This document shows positions 47,896 to 56,195 of a DNA stretch of 64,000 nucleotides, in pieces. The position numbers were made by a program, and so were the translations under genes. Source of the stretch: Janthinobacterium sp. CG3 (GTDB taxonomy: Bacteria > Pseudomonadota > Gammaproteobacteria > Burkholderiales > Burkholderiaceae_D); the NCBI RefSeq assembly GCF_000344615.1, contig NZ_KB467824.1, forward strand, positions 5,405,125 to 5,469,124. The letters are read 5' to 3'. Within the stretch, counting starts at the first letter, position 1. Each line of letters opens with the position of its first letter. The notes below the pieces were generated by a model. It was not told where the DNA came from and searched no databases. It was given only the letters and a program-made list of their open reading frames with translations.

Positions 47896-48366
47896 ATGGC
47901 AAGCACAACGTTTCAACTGAGCCGCGACAACTTCGGCAAACTGACCCTGACCACCGCCGACGGCCTGGTGCACGAGGGCGTGGTGCCGGTGCGCGCGTTC
48001 CCGATCCAGTCGCCCGAGCGCGGCATCTCGATGGTGCTGCACGACGGCCGCGAGGTGGCCTGGATCGACTACCTCGGCGAGCTGCCGACGGCGCTGCGCA
48101 CGCTGGTGCAGGACGAGCTGGACGGGCGCGAATTCATGCCCGAGATTGTGCACATCGGCAGCGTCAGCAGCTACGCCACGCCGTGCACCTGGCACGTCAA
48201 GACCGACCGCGGCGACACCCACTTCGTGCTCAAGGGCGAGGAAGACATCCGCCGTATCGGCGCCGCCTCGCTGCTGGTGGCCGACAGCCACGGCATCCAC
48301 TTCCTGGTGCGCGACATGTTCGGCATCGACAAGCACAGCCGCAAGATCCTCGACCGCTTCCTGTAA
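47896..48366 (+). CDS. DUF1854 family protein, cyanophycin-associated
   Basis: A 156-residue soluble protein. Motifs include VVPVRAFPIQSPERGISMV, GREVAWIDYLGELP and a C-terminal VLKGEEDIRRIG with DMFGIDKHSRKILDRFL. It starts three bases after the ABC gene stop, so it is co-translated. It is known to me as a partner of cyanophycin-linked ABC genes in betaproteobacteria, without proven function. The gene lacks membrane segments, so it may bind the ABC N-terminal extension or ATPase. Confidence 0.85.
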   Translation: MASTTFQLSRDNFGKLTLTTADGLVHEGVVPVRAFPIQSPERGISMVLHDGREVAWIDYLGELPTALRTLVQDELDGREFMPEIVHIGSVSSYATPCTWHVKTDRGDTHFVLKGEEDIRRIGAASLLVADSHGIHFLVRDMFGIDKHSRKILDRFL

Positions 48367-48495
48367 CACTGCAAAGGCGCCGCCGATTCGGGGCGGTCGC
48401 CGGGCGATTTCCGCTTGAACCTGCGGCTCCGCCTTCACCCGCCGCGGCGTTCAATTGAGCGGCAATTCGTGGCGTCCTGGTGTTGCATAAAATAC

Positions 48496-48535
48496 ATACT
48501 TATCAAATTTAAAACTATGATATTATATTAAGTAT
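48496..48535. promoter_or_regulatory. AT-rich region with inverted repeat before vgrG
   Basis: The segment 48481-48547 is strikingly AT-rich against the local background. ATACTTA and TAAGTAT form an inverted repeat (48496-48502 and 48529-48535) flanking TATTATAT-like -10 candidates. It probably carries the vgrG promoter and would be a target for an H-NS-type silencer. Confidence 0.45.
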
Positions 48536-48547
48536 ACTATTTCAAGA

Positions 48548-51175
48548 ATGGCGGGAACAATGGAAGCGGAAGAGCGAATAGCCGACCCGGCGCGCAGTTT
48601 GACCGACCTTGTTCGCGCGCGCCAGAACAACCGCATTTTGCGCCTGTTCTTTCCCCACAACGACGGACCCCGGTGCGAGTTTGTTGTCAACAAGCTCGAC
48701 GCGCTGGAAAGCATGTCGCGCGATTTCGAGTACACCATCGAAATCCTGTCGGATAACGAAGCGCTGGCGCCGAAGGACATCCAGGGCAAGTTGTTTAGCG
48801 TGCAATTGGTGCAGGCCGGCGGCACGCTGCGCTATTTTTCCGGCTATTGCTTCGCCTTCAGGCGCGTGCGCGCCGGCGGCATCACCTTCTACGAAGCGAA
48901 GCTGGGGCCATGGCTCAAGTATCTGACCTTGCGCACGGATAACTATTTGTTCCATGACGCGACCGTGTACCAGCAGAGCGCCAGCATCTTCGCCGACTAC
49001 GCGGCGCATGCCGTATGGCAGTTCAGCGTGGGTGGCATCGACGCGCCGATGACCGACGCCTGCCAGTTCAACGAGACCGACAGCAACTATCTGCACCGCC
49101 GCTGGGAGGCTGCGGGCATCCACTACCACTACGAGCACGATGAAAAGGGCCACACGCTGGTGCTCTCGGACGACTCCAGGGCGGCCGCTCCCATCGACGG
49201 CGACGCGGCGATCATGTTCCACCGCCACGCCGGCGCGCGGGAGGAGGACGCCATCGGCGAGTGGTCGCCGGGGCGCCGGATTGAGCCGGCCGGCGTGGCG
49301 CTGACGGGCTTCAACTTCAAGAACCCGGTGCCGCTGGAAATGGGCGTGCCGACGATCGCCGCGCAGGGGACAGTGCTCGACGTCGAATCGTACGAGTACG
49401 CCGGCGCCTACGGCTTCAAGAACCGCGCAGACGGCGACCGCCTGGCGCGGCTGCGGATGGAGGAAAGGGAGGCGACGGGCGAGCATGTTGACGCCTCGGG
49501 CAACAACCGCCGCGTCCAGCCCGGGCGCTGGTTCAGCCTGACCGACCGCCTCGGCGGGTACCCGTTCGGCGACCAGCCCGACCGCGGCGAGAACGCCTTC
49601 CTGATCCTTTCCGTGCACCATGTCGCGAGCAACAATTATTTACAGGATGCCGAGCAAAGGCCGCACTACAGCAACCGCCTGCGCTGCGTCCGCAAGGCGC
49701 TGCCGTGGCGCCCGGGACGCAATTTCAACAGCGTCGACACGAGGATCCTGGCGCCGCAGACGGCGACGGTGGTCGGTCCCGAGGGCCAGGGCAGCCTGTA
49801 CACGGACGAGTACGGCAGGGTGCGCGTCCAGTTCCACTGGGACCGGGTCGGCGGCCACGACGAAGCCAGTTCAGCCTGGATCCGGGCGGCCACCTCCTGG
49901 GCCGGCAACCAGTTGGGCGCGTCGGCGCTTCCGCGCGTCGGTTCCGAGGTGATGGTAATGTGGCTCGACGGCTGCCCGGACCGTCCTTTGGTCACCGGCG
50001 CGGTCCATAACGTCCGCTACATGCCGCCGTGGGCGCTGCCGGACCAGCAGGCCTTGATGGGCTTGCGCAGCCGCGAACTGACGCCCGCAGGCGGCAACGC
50101 CGCGGGCGGCAGAAGCAACCACCTGATATTAGACGATAGCAACGGGCAGATCCAGGCCCAGCTCAAGAGCGACCACCAGCACAGCCAGCTTTCGCTCGGG
50201 CATGTCACGCGCGTCGAGGGTAACGCCGGGCGCATGGACGCGCGCGGCGAGGGCTGGGAGCTGGCTTCGGACGCCTGGGGCGTCGCCCGCGCCGGCAGGG
50301 GCATGTTGATCACCACCGAGGCGCGCCCGGCCGCGCAGTCGTACATCAAGGACATGGGCGAGACGGTGCAGCGGCTGCGGCAGGCGCGCGCGCGCCACAA
50401 GGCGCTGGCGGAGGCGGCGCAAGAGCGCGGCGCGCAGGAAGCCTCCGGCCAACAGGCGGACGTCGCCGCGGTGATCGACGCGCAGAACGAGGCCGTCGCC
50501 GGGGCGGGCGCCAAGGGTGCCTTTCCAGAACTGGCCGCGCCACTGCTGGTGTTAGCCAGCCCGGCCGGCATTGCGACGACGACGGCGCAGTCGACCCACA
50601 TTGCCAGCGCCGAGCACACCGCCGTCACCAGCGGCAAAAGCCTGTCGATCGCGGCGGGCGACGGTTTCTTCGCCAGCGTGGGCCGCACCTTCCGGCTGTT
50701 CGTGCACAAGGCCGGTATGAAGCTCGTCGCGGCGGCGGGCAAGGTGACGATCGAGGCCCAGAGCGACGACATCGAGGTCATCGCCAACAAGGTGCTGGAG
50801 TTGATCAGCCAGACGGACTGGGTCGATATCCGCGGCAAGAAGGGCGTGCGCCTGCACGGCGCCAACCACATGCTGGAGATCGGCGAGAAGGTGCAGTTCT
50901 TCTCGTCCTCGCCGGTGCTCTTCCACGGCAACCTGGAGACGCTGGGGCCGAAGAGCGTGTCGCAATCCTTCAACGAAAGGCCGGGCAGCCGCTACGACCA
51001 GGAAGTCAGGATGCTCCAGGTGGACAACAAGCCGGCGCCGCACGTTGAATACGAACTGCTGCGCGAGGACGGCAACCTGATCAGCGGCAAGACGGGCGCC
51101 GCCGGCAGCACCGAATTACAAAAAGGAACGGGTATGGACAGCTACACTATCCGCTACAAGGGCGAACTGCCATGA
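48548..51175 (+). CDS. vgrG: Type VI secretion spike protein VgrG with C-terminal TTR-like domain
   Basis: An 875-residue spike subunit. Residues 20-400 are gp27-like, with the OB-fold/gp5 part near 412 (GSLYTDEYGRVRVQFHWDR). An Ala/Gln-rich coiled insert lies at 600-660. The beta-helix (DUF2345) part (about 700-800) includes FRLFVHKAGMKLVAAAGKV. The C-terminus (residues 835-875, VEYELLREDGNLISGKTG) has transthyretin-like character, which in other VgrGs recruits lipase effectors. It overlaps the lipase gene by four bases. ATG 48560 is an alternative start. Confidence 0.93.
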   Translation: MAGTMEAEERIADPARSLTDLVRARQNNRILRLFFPHNDGPRCEFVVNKLDALESMSRDFEYTIEILSDNEALAPKDIQGKLFSVQLVQAGGTLRYFSGYCFAFRRVRAGGITFYEAKLGPWLKYLTLRTDNYLFHDATVYQQSASIFADYAAHAVWQFSVGGIDAPMTDACQFNETDSNYLHRRWEAAGIHYHYEHDEKGHTLVLSDDSRAAAPIDGDAAIMFHRHAGAREEDAIGEWSPGRRIEPAGVALTGFNFKNPVPLEMGVPTIAAQGTVLDVESYEYAGAYGFKNRADGDRLARLRMEEREATGEHVDASGNNRRVQPGRWFSLTDRLGGYPFGDQPDRGENAFLILSVHHVASNNYLQDAEQRPHYSNRLRCVRKALPWRPGRNFNSVDTRILAPQTATVVGPEGQGSLYTDEYGRVRVQFHWDRVGGHDEASSAWIRAATSWAGNQLGASALPRVGSEVMVMWLDGCPDRPLVTGAVHNVRYMPPWALPDQQALMGLRSRELTPAGGNAAGGRSNHLILDDSNGQIQAQLKSDHQHSQLSLGHVTRVEGNAGRMDARGEGWELASDAWGVARAGRGMLITTEARPAAQSYIKDMGETVQRLRQARARHKALAEAAQERGAQEASGQQADVAAVIDAQNEAVAGAGAKGAFPELAAPLLVLASPAGIATTTAQSTHIASAEHTAVTSGKSLSIAAGDGFFASVGRTFRLFVHKAGMKLVAAAGKVTIEAQSDDIEVIANKVLELISQTDWVDIRGKKGVRLHGANHMLEIGEKVQFFSSSPVLFHGNLETLGPKSVSQSFNERPGSRYDQEVRMLQVDNKPAPHVEYELLREDGNLISGKTGAAGSTELQKGTGMDSYTIRYKGELP

Positions 51176-53055
51176 GCGGAGCGAAGGACGGACTCAACCA
51201 ACACGGCAACCATCCAGGAGAATTTTCCCAGGGCGTGGGCGGCTGGGCCGAATACACGGTCAACATGACCAAGACGGAGGACACGGTCCGGCACGACATC
51301 AAGGTGCCGCCTGGGAAAGTCATACCGGTGATTTTCCTGCCGGGCGTGATGGGCAGCAACCTGCGCATGAGCAAGGCGAGGCAAGATGGCTTGAGGCGGC
51401 CGGACAACCGCGCCTGGCGCCCGGACGACATGGTGACCATCTCCGGGAAGCGCCAAGTCGTAACCAACGCCGGCCTGGGCGGCTGGTTCAAAAACGCCAC
51501 GCCGGCACAGCGGCAACTTGTATTCGATCAAAACGAGACCGAGGTGGAGTATTACCACTATACGGAAAGCCGCGGCCGGTTTGATCCCGAGGGTAAAGAA
51601 ACGCTGGCCGCCGACGCCCGCCACCAAAACGTGCCCGACGGTTTCGGCGCTATCCCTCCGTTGCTGGGCAATAATCAGATGAGGACGCCGGGCCAGCCCT
51701 ATGTGCGCCGCGAGTCTGCCGCGCAAATCGCGCGCTGGCGCGGTTGGAGCGAAGTCCTGTTTGATGGCGCTTATGGCAAAATGTTGTCGGTAGCAGAGCG
51801 CTTACTCAACAACATCGCCAAGGATGGAACAACGACGATGTTTTGGCAAGCGAAACCCATGCTCGACAATATTGCCGTCAGTCCGATGCATCACGACATC
51901 AGCAAACTGGTTCTACAAGGGCCGGTTGCATGCGGTGGAAAGGCGGGGCCGGTCATCACCGACAGTGAGCTGCTGAAAATTGCGGCATGCTGGTATCCGG
52001 TTCATGCGATGGGATACAATTTTCTGCAAAGTAACGGCAAGTCGGCCCAGGTCATCGCCAAGCGCATTCGCGGCATGGTCAAGGGGTATCAGGAACGCGG
52101 CTTTAAATGCGACGAAGTGATCATCGTCACCCACAGCATGGGCGGCTTGCTGGCCCGCGCGCTGATTCACCCCAGCTACGGCAACTTGTTGAACGACGCG
52201 ACCGTGAAGGTATTGGGCATCTATCACAACGTCATGCCGACAATCGGGGCCGCCGGTGCGTACAAGCGGATGCGTTTCGGCTTCCAGGAAAAGGACGGGA
52301 TGGTCGCCGAAACCGAGGCAGAGATACTCGGAATCAACGGCCAGCACGCGACGGCGATCTTGGCCAATGCTCCGGCGCCGCTGGAAATGATGCCGGGCGG
52401 CGCCTATGGGCCGCACTGGCTGAAAGTGGTCGACGGCGTCGGCAAGTTATTGGCCAGTTGGCCCAATGAAAAGGGAAGTGCGTTGGACAGCATATACTTG
52501 CAACCGCCGACGGCGTGGTGGCGTTTGCTGAATCCGCTGTGGGTGAATCCGGGGAACGTACGGGAGGAAAACGGAGGGGGAGTCAAAAAAGTTAAGCAAC
52601 GTTTAAGGGATGCTAATGACTTCCTTCGATCAATTGAGAAGACTTTTCATCCCACCTGCACTTATGCCAGTTTCTGTGCGTCGCCGGCACGTCAGAGTTA
52701 CGGCGAGGTTGTCTTCAAGGTAATCGGCAGCACGGGTAGCAATGTCGACTCGGCTGGCCGCACCATTCCTTGGCCGCATCCGGAAAGCTGGATCTTGTTG
52801 AGCGATGACGCGAAGAGCACGCTCACCGTTCAGGCGGGTCACCGCGTGCTGACTCTGAAGTTGCAACCGGCCAATGCAGCAGGTGACGAAACCGTGCCAT
52901 CGAGTCGTTCTGCCCGGCACATTGCCGGTACGCTGTTCGAGCATGGCGAAGAAGGTAAAGGATATGAACATCAGAGCAGCTACGCCGACACCCAAGTGCT
53001 TGCTTCCATGGTGTATTCCATCGTGCAGATCGCCAAAACTGCGAAATGGTCGTAA
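51172..53055 (+). CDS. T6SS lipase effector candidate (Tle4-like alpha/beta hydrolase)
   Basis: A 627-residue hydrolase. LCAT/PDAT-like motif PVIFLPGVMGSNLR (about residue 45), nucleophile THSMGGLLARAL (about residue 322), acid in GDETVPSSRS and His in GYEHQSSYAD complete a catalytic triad. There is no signal peptide, as expected for cargo carried on VgrG. Overlap with vgrG and the following Tli4-like immunity gene indicate a membrane-attacking phospholipase effector. Codon use drops in GC from about 51.8 kb on, which fits an imported cargo. Family number is inferred from the neighbour. Confidence 0.8.
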   Translation: MSGAKDGLNQHGNHPGEFSQGVGGWAEYTVNMTKTEDTVRHDIKVPPGKVIPVIFLPGVMGSNLRMSKARQDGLRRPDNRAWRPDDMVTISGKRQVVTNAGLGGWFKNATPAQRQLVFDQNETEVEYYHYTESRGRFDPEGKETLAADARHQNVPDGFGAIPPLLGNNQMRTPGQPYVRRESAAQIARWRGWSEVLFDGAYGKMLSVAERLLNNIAKDGTTTMFWQAKPMLDNIAVSPMHHDISKLVLQGPVACGGKAGPVITDSELLKIAACWYPVHAMGYNFLQSNGKSAQVIAKRIRGMVKGYQERGFKCDEVIIVTHSMGGLLARALIHPSYGNLLNDATVKVLGIYHNVMPTIGAAGAYKRMRFGFQEKDGMVAETEAEILGINGQHATAILANAPAPLEMMPGGAYGPHWLKVVDGVGKLLASWPNEKGSALDSIYLQPPTAWWRLLNPLWVNPGNVREENGGGVKKVKQRLRDANDFLRSIEKTFHPTCTYASFCASPARQSYGEVVFKVIGSTGSNVDSAGRTIPWPHPESWILLSDDAKSTLTVQAGHRVLTLKLQPANAAGDETVPSSRSARHIAGTLFEHGEEGKGYEHQSSYADTQVLASMVYSIVQIAKTAKWS

Positions 53056-53058
53056 TCC

Positions 53059-54192
53059 ATGACAGACACTTTATGCAAATATGCGCGCCCTCATGGCGTC
53101 GCGATCTTCATTCTTGCCTTGTTACAGGCTTGTACACCCAGTTATTCATACAAGGAAAACGCCGTGCCCGAAGCCGTAAAACTGAGCGAACGCCTGCAAA
53201 CGCTCTTCGCCAAAACCAAACTGGTCTGCTTCGGTCGTTATGCGCTGGAGGTACCGTTGGAGGCTCAGTTGATCATGGGTAGAGTCGGAGTTCCCCCCTT
53301 GGTCGAGGTGTTGGGCGGCGATCTGGAAGCAAGAAGATTGCAAGTCGTAAGGGATGTCGCCGAAATAAAGCTGGGAAACAACGGTGCTGAAATTACTTAC
53401 AACGGCGCGGGTCCAGTCGAAGAGAGTTGGCAGCTCCGATATTACGACGGAAAGGCCGCAAAAGTGGATGGCTCGCTTTCTTTTAAAACCTATTTGACCA
53501 AAGGAGTGTTGACGTTTATTTTTGGTGGTTCTATGCGCGATGAACCCGATAATGAGCAGTCCGCCGCCGCCAGGCAAGCGCAACTGGCCAATAATTTTCG
53601 GCTACGCGGCGCAGCCGAGATCCCCAATGAGCCAGGATTTTGTATCGAGCACGGCTTCGTTGCCGATAACCTTTACGCGGACCAAGAAACGGCCAGTGCT
53701 GGAATTTACCTTCCTAGCTTTCCGGACGTAACTTTTTCAATCAGTTCAAACAAGGACGCCTATTCGGATTACCCACCGGCCGATTATGAAAGGTTGAAGC
53801 TCGAGCTGTCCATGCTGGCCCGCATCGAACAGGCGAAAAAAGACCAGGGCGGTTCCTATCCCAGCCGCACGCTGCTGCGCGAAGGCAAGCGCGATGTGCA
53901 GCACTGGCACGGAGAAGAGTCGTTGATCAAGCGCGACGACGGCGCCCACGATTTCGAGTGGGCCCTGGTCGGCAGGCCGAAGGACGTCGCCTATCCCGCC
54001 GAGTTTGGCGTCCGTATGTACAGCAAGGTCGCCCACAACTCCGTCGGCGCCGCCAAGTCGGTGTCGGTGAGCGACGACGAAGCGGTGGCGCTGTGGGACC
54101 GGCTGCTGGCGGGCCTGAAGTTCCGCGTCAAGGTGCCGGGCGCGCCGGAAGGCTCCTATTTCACGCCCAGCGAGAAAGCGCATGAAAAATGA
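53059..54192 (+). CDS. Tli4-like T6SS immunity lipoprotein
   Basis: A 377-residue protein with an N-terminal signal and a lipobox-like LQAC (Cys about residue 25), so it should be held on the periplasmic side where a lipase would act. The N-terminal part has KLVCFGRYALEVPLEAQL, the pattern of Tli4 N-terminal domains; the C-terminal part has EWALVGRPKDVAYPAEFGV and GLKFRVKVPGAP. It lies three bases after the effector stop and overlaps the PAAR gene. Immunity function is inferred from family and order. Confidence 0.8.
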   Translation: MTDTLCKYARPHGVAIFILALLQACTPSYSYKENAVPEAVKLSERLQTLFAKTKLVCFGRYALEVPLEAQLIMGRVGVPPLVEVLGGDLEARRLQVVRDVAEIKLGNNGAEITYNGAGPVEESWQLRYYDGKAAKVDGSLSFKTYLTKGVLTFIFGGSMRDEPDNEQSAAARQAQLANNFRLRGAAEIPNEPGFCIEHGFVADNLYADQETASAGIYLPSFPDVTFSISSNKDAYSDYPPADYERLKLELSMLARIEQAKKDQGGSYPSRTLLREGKRDVQHWHGEESLIKRDDGAHDFEWALVGRPKDVAYPAEFGVRMYSKVAHNSVGAAKSVSVSDDEAVALWDRLLAGLKFRVKVPGAPEGSYFTPSEKAHEK

Positions 54193-54439
54193 GGGGCGCG
54201 GCGTCATCCGCCTGCATGACAAAACCGACCACGGCGGCCAAGTTATCGCGGCGTCATCCGGGACGACCGTCATGGGCCAGCCCGCTGCGTTGGCGGGCGA
54301 CATGACACATTGCCCGCAGTGCAAAGGCGACTTTCCCATCACGCCCGACGGCGCCGGCGCCAAGAACCAAGGCCGCCCGTACGCCTATCACGGCGACGTG
54401 ACAGCCTGCGGCGCGAAGCTGATATCGACACTGGGGTAG
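54182..54439 (+). CDS. PAAR domain T6SS tip protein
   Basis: An 85-residue PAAR protein that sharpens the VgrG spike. The first 30 residues hold GGQVIAASSGTTVMGQPAA; the pattern GDMTHCPQCKGDFPI then follows and AYHGDVTACGAKLIS ends the domain, with Cys and His residues positioned for a tip metal. It overlaps the immunity gene by eleven bases. Having PAAR after the effector and immunity genes rather than before is unusual but known in cargo islands. Confidence 0.88.
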   Translation: MKNEGRGVIRLHDKTDHGGQVIAASSGTTVMGQPAALAGDMTHCPQCKGDFPITPDGAGAKNQGRPYAYHGDVTACGAKLISTLG

Positions 54440-54503
54440 GTGGGGAAACGATTCATGCTGACCGCTTTCGCACTGTCCGGGCCGCCGCCGTCCCTGCGCG
54501 CTG

Positions 54504-55337
54504 TTACGCCGTGGCCTGCTCCGCCTTCGGCGCCTCGATGCCCATCCCCCCCAGCGCCGACAGCGTGAAAATCTCGAACCCCGTCTGCGTCACCGCCAGG
54601 CTGTGCTCGAACTGCGCCGACAGCGAGCGGTCCTTGGTCACCGTGGTCCATTTGTCGGGCAGCACCTTGACCTGGTAGTTGCCGGCGTTGAGCATCGGCT
54701 CGATCGTGAAAATCATGCCCGGCTCGAGCACCACGCCGGTGCCGGCGCGGCCGTAGTGCAGCACCTGCGGCGCGTCGTGGAACACCTGGCCCAGGCCGTG
54801 GCCGCAAAAATCGCGCACCGACGAGAAGCCCTGGGCCCGCGCCACCGCCTCGATGGCCGCGCCGACGTCGCCCAGCGTGGCGCCGGGGCGCACCGTGTTG
54901 ACGCCGGCCATCATCGCCGCGTAGGCGGTGTCGACCAGCCGCGCCGCCAGGATCGACACCGCGCCGACCCGGAAGGTGCGGCTGGTGTCGCCGTGCCAGC
55001 CCTCGAACTTCGGCGTGACGTCGATGTTGACGATGTCGCCGTCGCGCAGGATTTTGGTGGCCGACGGAATGCCGTGCGTGACGACGTGGTTGACCGAGAT
55101 GCAGCTGGCGTGCTGGTAGCCGTGGTAGTCGATGGTGGCGGGAACGCTGCCGGCGGCGCGCATGAACTCCTCGCACAACTGGTCGAGCGCGGCTGTCGAG
55201 ACGCCCGCCTTGACGTGCGGGGCGATGAAGTCGAGCGTGTCGGCGGCGATGCGGCCGGCCGCGCGCATGGCGGCGAAGCCCGCCTCGTCGTGCAGCGGGA
55301 TGCGTTTGCCGTGGTCGGTTTGGGTCGAGTAGCGCAT
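54504..55337 (-). CDS. map: Methionine aminopeptidase, type I
   Basis: A 277-residue metallo-peptidase removing N-terminal Met. Metal ligands are visible: D in NIDVTPKFEGWHGDTSRTF, H in GHGLGQVFHD, E in FTIEPML and E in FEHSLAVT. The N-terminus starts RYSTQTDHGKRI, and it is probably a second, non-housekeeping copy since it lacks ribosomal neighbours. It is five bases downstream of a TetR gene on the same strand, so the regulator may control it. Confidence 0.93.
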   Translation of the reverse strand: MRYSTQTDHGKRIPLHDEAGFAAMRAAGRIAADTLDFIAPHVKAGVSTAALDQLCEEFMRAAGSVPATIDYHGYQHASCISVNHVVTHGIPSATKILRDGDIVNIDVTPKFEGWHGDTSRTFRVGAVSILAARLVDTAYAAMMAGVNTVRPGATLGDVGAAIEAVARAQGFSSVRDFCGHGLGQVFHDAPQVLHYGRAGTGVVLEPGMIFTIEPMLNAGNYQVKVLPDKWTTVTKDRSLSAQFEHSLAVTQTGFEIFTLSALGGMGIEAPKAEQATA

Positions 55338-55342
55338 GGAAA

Positions 55343-55939
55343 TCAGTCCGTTTCAGAGGTGGTGGCCCAGGCCCGCACGGCGTCGTGCGAGGCGCGCAGG
55401 ATGGCGTCGGCGCTGGCCGGTATCGCCTGGTGTTGTAGTAGATAGGGTTTGACCACGGCGACCGGGCCGTCGATCAGAATAAAGCGCAGCATGGCGGCGC
55501 CGTCGCCGTCGCCGCGCCGCGGCAACGCCAGCAGGCAGCGCGCGAAGCAGTCGTCCAGCGCCGCTTGCTCGGCCTCCAGCGCCGCGTGCAGCGCCGGCGC
55601 CAGCGCCGCCTCGGCCACCGCGTAGTCCTCGCATTGCAGCAGGAACCTGGCGTAGACCGGCTTGCGGCGGCACCAGTCGAGCAGGGCGGCGACCGCGCTC
55701 CAGGTGTCGCCGGCCTGCCAGCGGTTCGCCACGTCCAGGCGGAAATCGCCTTTGACGCGCAGCCAGGCGCGCGCCAGGATCGCGCCGCGCGAGTCGAAGC
55801 GGTGGTATACCGAGCCGATCGGCGCGCCGGCGCGCACCGCGATGGCCGCCATCGACACCGCCGCCATGCCGCATTGCGCGGCGACGTCGATGGCGCCGTC
55901 GATGAAATTGTCTTCGTTGAATTTTGCCAGTCTCACCAT
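55343..55939 (-). CDS. TetR family transcriptional regulator
   Basis: A 198-residue repressor type protein. The HTH is in DVAAQCGMAAVSMAAIAVRAGAP and GSVYHRFDSRGAILA; the ligand-binding half is Ala-rich and different from known pumps. ATG 55939 is preferred: it lies seven bases after a consensus -10, which would give a leaderless mRNA. Two palindromic sites upstream suggest autoregulation and control of map, which follows by five bases. The ligand is unknown. Confidence 0.88.
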   Translation of the reverse strand: MVRLAKFNEDNFIDGAIDVAAQCGMAAVSMAAIAVRAGAPIGSVYHRFDSRGAILARAWLRVKGDFRLDVANRWQAGDTWSAVAALLDWCRRKPVYARFLLQCEDYAVAEAALAPALHAALEAEQAALDDCFARCLLALPRRGDGDGAAMLRFILIDGPVAVVKPYLLQHQAIPASADAILRASHDAVRAWATTSETD

Positions 55940-55975
55940 GTCAAATAGAATATCGATTCTATTTGAGCCTGTCAA
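55940..55975 (-). promoter_or_regulatory. TetR promoter with operator 1, leaderless start
   Basis: On the minus strand TTGACA (55975-55970), 17 bases, then TATTCT (55952-55947), and ATG begins seven bases later, so the transcript would start at or next to the ATG. Operator 1 (55941-55966) has perfect 11-base arms TCAAATAGAAT and ATTCTATTTGA around ATCG, covering the -10 and spacer. Confidence 0.75.
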
Positions 55976-55978
55976 GGC

Positions 55979-56004
55979 GCGAATAAAATAGCCATTCTAT
56001 TTGC
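55979..56004. promoter_or_regulatory. Operator 2, same 11-4-11 form
   Basis: The left arm GCGAATAAAAT matches operator 1 in 8 of 11 positions; the centre is AGCC; the right arm is ATTCTATTTGC. Centres of the two operators are 38 bases apart, consistent with two dimers on the same DNA face. It lies upstream of the TetR -35. Confidence 0.6.
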
Positions 56005-56195
56005 GCCGGCCGGCCGGCCCGACGCCGGCGCGCGCTTGAACTGGCGCAAGCTGCGTGCCCGCGGGGCTTGCGCCGGGTCGCCTGTCTGGCATAAAACTAG
56101 GGTATTTGTTGCCGTCCCTGTAAGATATAGCCTTCGGATGGGCTCGGCCATCCCCGGCTACCATGTATGAACCACGTCGCACGGAGACTGCAGCA

